A DNA stretch of 20,387 nucleotides from Priapulus caudatus (GCF_000485595.1 NW_014577284.1:72551-92937), one strand, 5' to 3'. Shown: positions 1-15,620, numbered from the stretch's first letter. Notes: generated from the sequence alone by a model not told the origin. Translations and numbers: made by a program.

Positions 1-333
1 GAATGATGTGATAATTGATGTGATAAGACTGATGTGGGGCAAGCTGGTGCAAGCGCATGGTAGGCTGCAAATGGTAGGCTGGAGCGGCGACGTAGTCGCG
101 CGCAAACCAGTGTTGTTATACCGCTGGTATCCGCCATCTAGTGGACCGAAACTCAAAAATTATCAGTTTTCGGCCGCAGCAGTTTCACAGCGAGTTTCGG
201 AGCGGGAGAAAACCATTTCGCTATCTATAAACAATCAATTTGCGCGCAAAGAGCTGATCCTTTAACTTTTGGCCGATTCCTCTAATGATGACGTGAAAAT
301 CACGTGTCATCGTAGTCTCTACGTTGTTACCAG
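1..333 (+). other. Intron of TXNRD (5' part of window)
   Basis: No family exon was found here. An open frame of 85 codons (8-265) has no recognisable content. At about 287-311 an imperfect palindrome, GATGACGTGA / TCACGTGTCATC, lies close to the acceptor of exon A. Confidence 0.6.
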
Positions 334-6366
<6,033 letters not shown>

Positions 6367-6533
6367 TTCCATCCCCGGATGCTGGTAGGTGTGCGAGTGA
6401 AGATCCGTGGCGTAGCGTGTTCGAACTCGGTTAGGAAGTGATTGGAGTCGATTGGTTGTCAATGAACCATTGACGATCGGTTCTTGTGTATGTGTGAGCA
6501 TGGCACTTTATCGTCACTGCAAGCTTGTACATT

Positions 6534-6613
6534 ATTACACTTGCCACTGCAATACTACACTTGCGACCACATCACTACACTTGCGGCTGCAGCATTACAT
6601 TGGCCACTGTTGT
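6534..6613 (+). repeat. 20-bp minisatellite, four copies, in the 3' UTR
   Basis: Units start at 6534, 6554, 6574 and 6594 with exact 20-nt period. The common form is about AYTACACTTGCGRCYRCAN, with substitutions but no indels. Confidence 0.85.
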
Positions 6614-6692
6614 TACTCCCAACGCTATGCACTCTGACCCTCACCCTGCCATTGTCATGAGAAAAACCTAATCTACTATGAATTACAGTTCA

Positions 6693-6823
6693 TTCTTTTA
6701 TGATTTTAGGTGGCGCTGCAATCGTTTTCTCGTTTATCTTTGACATCACGATAAGCAAAGCATTAGCTACTCTGTTGCGTCCATTGTTTGTCTTTTATGA
6801 TTTCAGGTGGCGCTGCAATCGGT
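6693..6823 (+). repeat. Direct duplication of a 31-bp block 98 bp apart
   Basis: TTTTATGATTTYAGGTGGCG followed by CTGCAATCG occurs at about 6695-6723 and again at 6793-6821, one substitution apart. Both copies look like 3' splice acceptors (pyrimidine run, TTTYAG, then GTGG). Confidence 0.85.
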
Positions 6824-6882
6824 TGATCGCCAGCAAGCGGGGATGGAGAACTGAGCTATTGCTATACAGTAGTTTGCCTCTA

Positions 6883-6966
6883 TTCGCTGCACGTTCTTTA
6901 TGAAGCGAAGATTACAACTCCCTCTTGTGGAATAATCATTTGCGGATGATGGAGCTTTGCAGTGAA
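6883..6966 (+). promoter_or_regulatory. SECIS element in the TXNRD 3' UTR
   Basis: Helix I pairs TTCGCTGCA (6883-6891) with TGCAGTGAA (6958-6966), nine pairs with one G-U. The kink-turn core is ATGA (6900-6903) opposite GGAT (6944-6947), giving the tandem G-A pairs. Helix II pairs GCGAAGATTA (6905-6914) with TAATC-A-TTTGC (6933-6943), ten pairs with one bulged A. AA follows at 6916-6917, twelve nt after ATGA, in the apical loop. Spacing fits eukaryotic SECIS rules. Folded by eye, not by energy calculation. It would bind SBP2 and deliver the Sec-tRNA elongation complex. Confidence 0.78.
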
Positions 6967-7522
6967 TATAGATTTCCTATTACTGTTTGAATCTGAGCTT
7001 ATTCGAATCGAACATAAAATTGAAAAACAAGTTTTTATACACAATTCCACGTATTCTATATTGTGATTGCATGTTAATGACCTCTGCATCTCTCCAATCC
7101 TTTCTACGTAGGTTTGTATTAGCTGTATTATATATGTGTATAGGTCCTGATTATGAAAATCACTCGTTGATACGGCTGACTGATATTTAATGCATTACTA
7201 CAATAGTGTATCGCTTTGTTATTACGCCTAGTGGTATGATCGAGGCAGCCATTTCAGTCGTGCAGTGCAGTGGTATATCTTAAACTCATTACTAAACCCG
7301 TCCAGCTATGATGCTAGGGTTAATGTCGAACCAGTTTCACATGCAGGCGGGAAAACATAAAACCGATTAGGCGTTTAATGAGTCTAAATCTGTCACGGAG
7401 TCGTAAAGCGGGAATCGCGTGTGGGTGTCGGGGGTGCGGCGTGATTTCAAAGTAGCATCTTCTTTGTCCTATCATGCACCGCACGCGCAGCGTATTGAGA
7501 CGCTGTTATCGTGTGCAATAAC

Positions 7523-7528
7523 AATAAA
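7523..7528 (+). terminator. Candidate polyadenylation signal AATAAA
   Basis: The first AATAAA downstream of the SECIS on the + strand. Its use by TXNRD is only inferred; it lies about 1.16 kb after the stop. Confidence 0.3.
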
Positions 7529-8334
7529 CTGTTATTTATTTCCATACGCATTCCTAATTGTACGTGTCATTATCGTATTGTACGACTTTGGTGGTTAATG
7601 TCAAGGTGTTTAATGAAGTACCGCTGCGATACACCTCGTATAAACTCAATGAAATCCAAATTCATTGCTATAACGTTGTCCATTAAATACAAATATTTGC
7701 CGCGGGGGGGGGGCCATTGATCATACATGTGTAGCTAACACATTCCTTAGCTTCAAGAGACGTGCATGTGGTACACGCCACACTGACGTCTACTCTCACG
7801 TCCGCGTAGAGCAATCTATAATCCATCCCACCGCTGTCTAGCCTAGAGAAATTCCACATAGTCGGCATTTACCCTCGATGCTAGATTCCCACGCACAACG
7901 TCGCATGACACTCTACACCCCCTTCACCTTCCATGCAAGTTGCACACCATACACACACACGCACGTGCGCACGCACGCACGCACACACGCTGACACACAG
8001 ACAAGACGCCACTGACGCCCTCTCTACCCTCGGCAAGATCCCTCATCCTTGATAACAAGGTTTTCTAGTATGTACACCACCAGCTCCACTACGTGGGTAG
8101 CCAGCCCATCGCTGTAGTTGTCAGACAGGCCTACACAGATAGATCTAGTGCGTAGGACGTCTTTGCCACCGCCGCCAGCGCACGCAGTTGTTTGGGAACT
8201 GGAAAGCGTAGTTCACCACAGCAACCACCCTCCCACCCCCCAGTCGTCGTCATTCACGTCTAAGCGGTTCCCGTTTATCGGTTAACTACGCCGCGCGCCG
8301 CGGACGTCAGCGCTGCTGTGCTTTAATTGTGTTT
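7529..8334. other. Intergenic sequence with microsatellites
   Basis: No gene seen. It has a G run at 7703-7713, a CA/ACGC microsatellite at about 7951-7990, and becomes CpG-rich after 8160. Confidence 0.65.
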
Positions 8335-8374
8335 TAGAGTCCCTTAATATAGACTTCTATATAAAGGGACTCTA
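8335..8374. repeat. 40-nt near-perfect hairpin
   Basis: TAGAGTCCCTTAATATAG (8335-8352) pairs with CTATATAAAGGGACTCTA (8357-8374): 17 of 18 positions, with a 4-nt loop ACTT. It lies in a CpG-rich stretch, and its right arm contains a TATATAAA string. Confidence 0.9.
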
Positions 8375-9370
8375 GCTGTGCTGAGGCGAGTGCGGCGCCT
8401 TCGGGTGATTCCGTTCAAGGTCGGGCTCGACTCGCTCGGCGCTCCTCCGTTAGCGATGCGCGCGCAGCGCCCCCGGGCGGCGTCCGTCGTCGGTGGTCTC
8501 ATCGTTGTTGTTCCGCTGCCGACGCCTCGTCTGGCGCTCGTTACTACACGTCCAAATACTCACGCACGCACGCGCACGCACGCACACATTCACAAACACA
8601 CTGCCTGTAGCTGTGACGCGTATAATATATTGCTCAATGTATTACGGGCGCCTGTTTGATGTTGGTGAATTGTGTTTCCTTATTCCGTATTGTGTTTCCT
8701 TAAGTGTGTCCTTATTATTTAATTGCCGGTTAAGTTTTTTTGCATTTATAATCCTGCGTGGAGGTGGCTGTGGAGGTGGTTGAAGGTAATGAATGACCTA
8801 TGGTCATGTGTTACACGCACGTGCGTCAGCCAAAAACGCTGGAATAACATGCTGTTTATACACTATATTACGTTTATGTATATTACGCTGGAATAAAACG
8901 CATACATACACATATTATATGTACACATATTGTATGTGTATGTGTGTGTGTGTATGTATGCGTTTTATGTATGTATATGTGTATGTATTTATGTTTACGT
9001 ATATTATATATATTAGCATATGCTACGCTACGTTAATTGAATTATTTCGGCTCGGTGGGCAAGAACCCAATTTTGCACAACAAAAATCCAACGCATCTAA
9101 TCTAAATCGAATGCAATCGCTATAGCTGGTCCAGACAGCCCTCGGTCGGCTAGTCTGTAGTGACGCGATAGTGTAAAATCGCTTGTTTTCGTTCAGTCGG
9201 CGTTGTGAGTCAACCCCGAGGCCTCGCGTCGGCGCAAGGGTTACCTTGTTGTTTGCGCAAAGAAACTACATTTTGCGTAGATGTGAAGGAACCTGTTATC
9301 TATTTATCATCGCTGTGTAATTTATGGCTTACCTTGGCCTAAAACCACAGATCGCCTGACATCGGTACAA
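8375..9370. other. CpG-rich stretch grading into AT-rich intergenic DNA
   Basis: 8375-8560 is CpG-rich, with a CGCA/CACA microsatellite at 8560-8600. From about 8870 an AT-rich TATG/TGTA repeat forms a palindrome. 'acgctggaataa' occurs at 8837 and 8885. No coding region is supported. Confidence 0.6.
8895..8966. repeat. Inverted repeat around a TG/TATG microsatellite
   Basis: AAAACGCATACATACACA (8895-8912) and its exact reverse complement (8949-8966) enclose 36 nt of TATG/TGTG repeat. Confidence 0.88.
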
Positions 9371-9375
9371 AGAAG

Positions 9376-9545
9376 CTATTCAAGCTTGCTCTGCAGTCGG
9401 TCGTTCTCACGCTTATCGCAGTTACTCGACGAATTCGGTCTCCAGCAATCGCCGAATATTGCCGTCATGGCGGCACATGTATATACGCGGTTTATCGACT
9501 TCATTGTCTTGATTAAGTTCTTGCCTTCGCTGTTACGGACGTACA
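9376..9545 (-). other. Ambiguous exon-like block, open on both strands
   Basis: On the - strand, after a possible acceptor (cgtccgtaacag), a frame reads EGKNLIKTMKSINRVYTCAA, then FGDCW, and stops at TAG 9376-9378. On the + strand, after an acceptor-like ttgctctgcag, a frame reads SFSRLSQLLDEFGLQQSPN and ends near LPSLLRTY. Both have plausible codon use. Neither matches a family I know, and the strand cannot be decided. The - strand reading would agree with the exon at 10908-11103, but the splice phase does not fit that exon directly. Confidence 0.3.
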
Positions 9546-9547
9546 AC

Positions 9548-9640
9548 AGTAGTGGTACATTCGTACACATTCGGCCATATTCGTACATATTCGTACGCAT
9601 TCGGCCATATTCGTACACATACGTACACAATCGGCATACG
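9548..9640 (+). repeat. 30-bp imperfect tandem repeat (TTCGTACACATTCGGCCATA type)
   Basis: Alternating ATTCGTACAYAT and ATTCGGCCAT modules repeat about three times with a 30-nt period, then decay into ACGCAC repeats. The Tyr/Arg/Pro-rich frames on both strands come from this repeat. Confidence 0.8.
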
Positions 9641-10530
9641 CGCACGCACACAAAAAACACGCAAGATCACATGCACGAAGCACATATTTTCAATTTTTAT
9701 GCGTCTATATACTTCTCACAATCGTATATAATATTACAGGATTTCAACTACGTACTGATCTCACTCAACGATTGCCATTCAATTGGTCACTACATAATTG
9801 CTGACCGACAGTTCTATCTATTCTATTATTCGTCATCAGAACCTAAGGTAACGTTTGCTGGCATACAACTGAGAACAAACCGACAGTTGCTTCGTTGTTT
9901 ACATGCTAATAACCTATATCCGTTTGTTTGAAGATTGGACGCAGAGATTATTAGGGAGATAGAAAACGATCGTAAGATGGAGATAGACAGCGATTAGAAA
10001 TAGAATATTAACGAATATGGTAGAGACGTAACAAAAATGGTAAAATAATAATATGGTAAACAAAGAGCCGGCCATGGGTAGAATTTGTTAAATTAATACA
10101 ACGTCAAAATCCTCTATATACCTAATAATATTATGTAACATCGCCACCGACTTGACAGACACCGGACGCTCGTTGAAGCGTGATATTTATCTGGGATTAC
10201 TTGGCAAGATAGCCACGCACCACTGCAGCAATTTCACCGGGAAATCAGTTAAGATGCGTGACGTCAGAATGATGTCAGCGATACGCGTATAAGTTCGGGG
10301 TCACGTCGCGATTCGGCGAAAAATCCTGTTGGTTTAATGTAAAAGTTGTTGTGAACAGTGCAAATTCTTCACGTATAATGCGAATAACGCTAAGCATCAT
10401 TTAGATAACTAAAGATTCGCGATCCGACGTTGCTGAATTGACTTATGCTAACCGCTTCTACGATCCCCACGAAAAATGCGTCAAAAAACTGCGCGAGTAT
10501 TCACAACTGACGACGCCTGGCTCGTATAAA
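9641..10530. other. AT-rich stretch without a supported gene
   Basis: An acceptor-like 'atattacag' before 9740 and a donor-like AAG|GTAACG near 9847 bound an open frame (DFNYVLISLNDCHSIGHYII at its start), but I recognise no family and cannot link it to an exon in phase. A perfect CRE-type site TGACGTCA lies at 10259-10266. Otherwise nothing seen. Confidence 0.45.
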
Positions 10531-10844
10531 GCCTAGCGCAGACCTGCGATTTTTGGTTGCTCGTCTCTGCAACCTGCAACCGCAAGCGATCGGTCGATGT
10601 GTCACCGCGTGTGCGCACACATGCGATTTCGAAGCAATTCTAGAACAATTTGGGAGCGATTGGGAGTGACGAGTCGCTCAAAATCAAAACGGTTTGATGT
10701 CCAAGCGACCAACTCGTCGCAAGCGACCAAAATCGCTACGGGTTGCAGTTGCACGTTCCCGCAGACATAGCGATTTCACAGCCATTTTTACAGCGATTCT
10801 AGCTGTCGAGTTGCATAAAAAAATGTCGCAGGTCTGCGCCAGGC
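10531..10844. mobile_element. 314-bp MITE-like element with inverted terminal repeats
   Basis: GCCTAGCGCAGACCTGCGA (10531-10549) matches the reverse complement of 10826-10844 at 18 of 19 positions, both followed inward by T-runs. The interior is rich in GCGAY/AATCGC words and weak inner inverted repeats such as GACGAGTCGCT against AGCGACCAACTCGTC. No target-site duplication is evident and no transposase is encoded. Confidence 0.65.
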
Positions 10845-10907
10845 CCAAGGTGATGCTTCGGACCTCGGCCGACGACAGCATCCTACTGCATTGTCGCAGG
10901 GATTCAT

Positions 10908-11103
10908 CTAAAGCCTTTCGTAAGCGCTGTTCTGCTGTTTCTTGCCGACCATCACCGTGTCGTATTTCTGGCACGTCCACCATCCTTGCACGCACTGGCT
11001 CTCCGGCTTCAGAATGAAACAGTCCGGCTGGGCGTAGTTGAAGTATAAGACGCCCACCAGGTGTGCCATCGTCGACATACTGTTACGCAAGCACTGGCGA
11101 AAC
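10908..11103 (-). CDS. Exon of an unrecognised protein-coding gene (probably 3'-terminal)
   Basis: On the - strand a strong acceptor (ttcttctatgttgcag) ends at 11104. The exon then reads one base and FRQCLRNSMSTMAHLVGVLY, a Cys- and aromatic-rich middle (QPDCF, ESQCVQGWWTCQKYDT), then VMVGKKQQNSAYERL and TAG at 10910-10908. A donor-like GTGATGG after the Thr codon (10955) means it could instead be an internal exon, 10956-11103. Four cysteines and the two Trp suggest an extracellular or lumenal segment, and MAHLVGVLYF could be a short hydrophobic helix. I recognise no family. No upstream exon could be placed with confidence at higher coordinates. The inverted-repeat element at 10531-10844 would lie in or just past its 3' UTR. 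Confidence 0.55.
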
Positions 11104-11318
11104 CTGCAACATAGAAGAAGGGAAAGCTTCTATATGATTTCATTTCGGTTCGATCGAAACAGGGGGGGGGGTGTCATTCGATATGTCGATGGCAAGGACG
11201 CTTAAGACGAAAAGTGGATGTTTGTAACGCATAATCTATATATTTACAACATATAACTCTTCTTGAGAATAATATTATTCTCAAGCGTTCTTAATGCGTG
11301 TGTGCGCGCGCTCATACG

Positions 11319-11350
<32 letters not shown>

Positions 11351-12429
11351 TGTGTTACCTACACGGTAATGATGGTGAAATACATGAGTTTTCGTTATTT
11401 TAGCACAGTTACGAGTGAGATGCTATCTGTCGTTTGCATTCATTCAACTTTCGCGTTTTTCTTTTTCGCCTTCCCACTCGATCGTTACTCTATAGGTTTT
11501 TAGCATTTCGCATTTTACGCGTTAGCATTTTTCGCTATACTAATTTGCATCTTCACCTTTCCCATCGGCAAGCGTCGCCTCTCAGTGTGGCGTACGTATA
11601 CCCGTATTGCACTTAGCATGGCGGTCGCAGGAGAACGACACAGGTCACGAGCGCATATATTTCATCTGTTTACCGCAACGGACCGGTCACGTCGACGAAG
11701 CTACAATAGGTCACCATGCGCGAGTATCTGCGCTTGAAAATTCACATCTTGCATTGCATTGTCCGATCGCAGCCAGCCACAATAGCCACGTCACATAAAT
11801 TATACAGCGACCGGCCGCGGGGCGAAGGCATTTGTGTTAAACTTGTTTTCACGGACCATAATGATATCCAGGCAATAATCCGAATGCATTTCGCGCTATT
11901 TATCCGTTTGAAGAGCGCGTATAAACAGGCCTATCGCGCGGGGTGGTGGTGGTGGGGGTTGGGGGGGAAGGAAACGAGAACTCCCCTATTGAGAGAGGTT
12001 TATCCGGACCGATGGTATTGTACCGAAAACAAGAACACTGGGGCCGCCCAACGTCACTGCCGATTGCCTCAGACGTCGCTACTAAGGGCATACGACAGCG
12101 CGCGGCACCAAAGCACAGCTGGTGCGCCGCTACGCGCATTTATCCAACGGCACATAGGGGGCGTTCGCGACGGGGCTTTAGACGAAGGTACTCTATAGGT
12201 TCAATAGTCGCCTCGCTGCGCCATCGTGCCTGGGTATACGTCCACGCGTGCGACGGAGGCGCGAGGCGATGCGAGTGTGGGCCAGTGGCTGGGACTGAGA
12301 ATCTAGCAGTGAGTGACGCACTGTGCAAGGTGCTATATGACGTAGACAGCGTTCGGGCGGCCTTCACCTGTTTAGCGCAAATTGTCGGCAAAAACGCATT
12401 TTAGCGCAGGAGCGACTCGCACGTGCATT
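11104..12429. other. Non-coding stretch with G-runs and GCGT microsatellite
   Basis: It holds a G10 run (about 11162-11171), the palindrome at 11262-11285, (GTGC)n at about 11315-11352, and a G-rich run at about 11939-11970 able to form a G-quadruplex. Several open frames of 60-160 codons show no family match. An upstream exon of the - strand gene should lie somewhere here or beyond, but I could not place it. Confidence 0.5.
11262..11285. repeat. Perfect 24-bp palindrome
   Basis: CTTGAGAATAAT is followed directly by its reverse complement ATTATTCTCAAG, with no spacer. Confidence 0.9.
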
Positions 12430-12600
12430 CCCCGCTGTGTAACCACACTCCCAGGGGTACGTTCTCTGATGTAACCTGCTTCCTTTCCCCTTCCAGTCGC
12501 GCGTCTGATGTAACCACCTCCACCTCCCCTACACAGCGGCTGTCTAATGTAAACCCATTCCCCTACCCTCGCCAGCACACGCCTGATTTAACCCCATCCC
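12430..12600 (+). repeat. Degenerate minisatellite, unit about 38 bp
   Basis: A CTGATGTAACC-like core recurs near 12434, 12466, 12505, 12544 and 12582, each followed by a C-rich pyrimidine stretch. Confidence 0.7.
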
Positions 12601-12683
12601 CCCACCGAGGGACTTTCGAGCGGACGCCTGTTGTAGCAAACCGCACTGCAAGCACCTACTATAACAGCATCTGCACTGCACAC

Positions 12684-12686
12684 ACG

Positions 12687-12720
<34 letters not shown>
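12684..12720 (+). repeat. (CA)n microsatellite
   Basis: About 18 CA dinucleotides, preceded by ACGC units. Confidence 0.95.
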
Positions 12721-12723
<3 letters not shown>

Positions 12724-12839
12724 CCACATGCACCTATACCCACTGCACCCCCCACACGCTGTACCGCCCCGCCCCTCACTCCCAGTACGGCCCCGCACTC
12801 TGCATCCACGGCTGGCATAGTGCAGCCTAGTCTCCTGCA

Positions 12840-13571
12840 GCATAGACAGGTCGCCTTGTGCGCAATAGAAGAGTCAGGCGAAGAACAGAATTAGGCGATG
12901 ATGATTCACGCAACATTACAAATGCATGCATGCGCGTGTGACCGAAATCTCAAGTTTAATTCGCCAGGAAGCAAACATGGGAGCCTTCGAGATTAGATAA
13001 ATGTCTTGTTGACAACACGGCGAATAGACGGTAGTAGTGTGCGCGCAAAAAGAAATATATTAATTACATCGTGGCGCATAAATTACATGCTATGTTATAC
13101 ACTAGTTATTGTTATGCTATGTTATTGCTTGCAAATTATGCACTAGACGTTCTGCACATGTCGAATGCGCATTGTGTGTGTACGCGGTAATAATCTATCG
13201 TTATAAACTCTCGTGTTTAAAATATGCGAGTCAGGTGTAGTATAGCGATTACCATGTTATTAGCTGTAATTTATTCTATTCCAATGAATAGATGCGAGAG
13301 TTTACGATGAGTAATATTAAAAGGTTCTATAATCGCGTTATTCGTTCGTCACGCGTATAGCGTAATAAATAGTTAGCGAGTGGGAAGTTTGATGGCAGAT
13401 AAACACGCCGCCATTGTTATTCGTCGAATTTATTTCCCGGTTTTCGATCACCATATTATTTTGAGTTCATACGCAGGGCGTGGGGGAAGGAAATCTAGCA
13501 GGCATTAGAACGTTAGCAGTAGCGGAGTATCGTGCTCATAATCTCTCTTTCTATCTATCTGGAGCCCGTTA
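12840..13571. other. AT-rich stretch, no gene seen
   Basis: No frame of useful length, no splice-site pairs around coding-like sequence, and no tandem repeat. Confidence 0.6.
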
Positions 13572-13766
13572 TCAGAAACAAAATTAATCTTAACGTTAAT
13601 CTTAACACTAATATCTTCTTGTAGACCGTCGACATCACTTTGTTTCGTATTGTTACGAGGAAATCTGCTACGATTTTTCATTCGGGTAACTTCGCAGCGT
13701 TTCTGTCAACAGTCTAAGAGAAAAAGTTAATATTAAGACTAATGTTAAGACCAGTTTTGTTTCTGA
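13572..13766. mobile_element. Small inverted-repeat element (about 195 bp)
   Basis: The outer arms (TCAGAAACAAAA... and ...TTTTGTTTCTGA) match at 21 of the outermost 25 positions, and the similarity continues inward through TTAACGTTAATCTTAAC-type words. Flanking target-site duplications are not clear. The 93-codon frame from 13742 begins inside the right arm and is not supported as a gene. Confidence 0.5.
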
Positions 13767-14633
13767 CAATGATGCCTCTGGCTGTTATACTGGTCCTTTC
13801 AAACAAACAACAATCGAATAAGATCGCATCGATCAATGTCGTTGTCATCGGTTGGCGGCCCATCGACGGAAGCGGCATTCGTTCTCACTTGATTCATCGT
13901 TTTACTCATCTCAATTCCACACTGGCCCCACACCCGGTATGTGCACGCCACAATCTCGTGGACACAGCTCCTAACCTACCCGGCCGTGCACCGTATGCGT
14001 GCGTCAAGCGCCCGGCTCTCTAATAATCGTACGCAGCTACTAACGTTAGGAGGCGGTTGCTGTTATCGGCGCAGTGGAAGCCAGCAGACCACGGGCACCG
14101 ATCCCATCTTGATGCGTGCGTCTTACCGCGCACTCGAATGTGTGGAAAGTCGACAAAGTCGTTAATGCTTAGCAGGGGAGAGTACGTAAGAGGATGGAAG
14201 AGCGCGTAGTCCGTGTGTAGTAAAGCCGACTGCTGCGATGTGTGTGTGTGTGTGTGTGCGTAATTCTATGTAAGCGCTGCTCACCATGCGTGCGCAAGTC
14301 GTGCGGTTGCCGCTTGGTTTGGGCTGTGTGTGAGTGCGAGTGCACGTGCTTTGTTGTTGTTGTAAGTGCTGCGCAACGTGCTGCCGCATGCGATGCGAAG
14401 CCCTGTGTGACGCGCATATGCGTCGCGCGAAGCAGCGCGCCCGCCGCCGCGCGTGTGTGTGGCTTGTGGTGTGTGTGTGTGTGTGTGTGCTGTGATGCTG
14501 TGAATGCTGTGTGAGTGTGAAATGAGAGGATGTGTGTAGTGTGTGGAGCGGAAGAGAGAGCGGCGAGATGGAGGAGTAATGTGGCGCGCCATGATGAATG
14601 CGTTGTGAACGCGGCAGCCGTGAGTGTGTTTAT
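13767..14633. other. Non-coding DNA rich in GT microsatellites
   Basis: (GT)n lies at about 14238-14258 and 14453-14490. From 14,230 the + strand becomes GTG/GCG-rich and leads into the GA tract. No gene seen. Confidence 0.6.
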
Positions 14634-14635
14634 GT

Positions 14636-14657
14636 GAATGAGAGAGAGCAGAGAGAC

Positions 14658-14691
<34 letters not shown>

Positions 14692-14909
14692 CGGAGAAGA
14701 GAGAAGCACGACGAGAGAGATGAGAGTGACGAGAGAGAGCCAGAGAGCACCGAGAGAGAGAGAGAGAGAAGCAGAGCAGCAGAACAGCAGAGAGCAGAGC
14801 AGAGAGAAGAAAGAGAGACTGAGAGGAGAGAGAGGAGAGAGAGAGAGAGAGAGAGCAGCAACGCGAGAGAGAGCAGGAGAGAAGAGAAGAGAAGAGAGAC
14901 GAGAGAAGA

Positions 14910-14942
<33 letters not shown>

Positions 14943-15413
14943 GAGCACGAAGAAGAGAGAGAGAGAGAGACGCAGCGAGAGCAGAGAGCAGAGAGAAGAA
15001 GAGAGAGCAGAGAGAGAGAGAGAGAGAGAGAGCAGAGCAGAGAAGCGAGAGAGCAGACAAGAGAGCAGAAGAGAGAGAGAAAGAGCAGAGAGAGACGAGC
15101 CAGAAGAGAGAGCAGAGAGACGAGAAGAGCAGAGAGAGGAGAAGAGAGAAGAGAGAGAGAAGAAGAAGCAGAGCAGAGAGCAGGAGAGAGAGAGAGACGA
15201 GAAGAGAGAGAGAGAAGAGCACCGAGAGAGGAGAGAGAGAGGAGACGAGGAGAGTCAGAAGAAGAGCGAGCAGAGCGAGCAGCGAGAACGAGACGGACGG
15301 ACGACGACGAACGGACACACAGACAGACAGATGAGGCACCAGACAGACACGACAGACAGACAGAGTGAGAGACGGAGAGTGAAAAAGGAAGAGAGAGAGA
15401 GAGAGAAGAGAGG

Positions 15414-15445
<32 letters not shown>

Positions 15446-15620
15446 CGCGAAGTGGAAGTGGAGGAGCAGAGAGAGGGCGGTCCGAACGAAAAACGCGAAT
15501 AGAAGAGAGCACGCACCACGAACGAAAGCAGACAGAGAAAAGGAAAATAACAGAAAGAGGGGGAGAGAGCAGCCGGCCGCGCAGAAGCGAGAGGAGAGAG
15601 CCAGTCAGAAGGGGAAAGAA
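14636..15620 (+). repeat. About 1 kb GA-rich purine tract
   Basis: Runs of (GA)n are interrupted by C and G (AGAGCAGAGAGA types), then (CAGA)n at about 15317-15364. The + strand is nearly free of T, so no stop codon can arise in any of its frames, and the CT-rich complement also has few. The long Arg/Glu and Leu/Ser open frames on both strands are compositional. Confidence 0.95.

Larger units (their letters stand above)
6367..7528 (+). other. TXNRD 3' UTR and downstream region
   Basis: It contains a 20-bp minisatellite (6534-6613), a duplicated acceptor-like block (6695 and 6793) and the SECIS. The UTR must reach at least 6966. The first canonical AATAAA after the SECIS is at 7523-7528. A closer AACATAAAAT near 7011 is a weaker candidate, so the true 3' end is unknown. 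Confidence 0.6.

Noticed and set aside
6657-6823. Other ATGA sites as SECIS cores (6657, 6699, 6797)
   Set aside because: No pairing helix with an apical AA at the right distance could be formed; only the site at 6900 satisfies all parts.
11716-12404. Frames of 153-160 codons
   Set aside because: Two frames overlap in the same strand region with no motif; one crosses a G-run.
13742-14023. 93-codon frame with a hydrophobic N-terminus resembling a signal peptide
   Set aside because: The start lies inside an inverted-repeat arm and the rest shows no motif or splice support.
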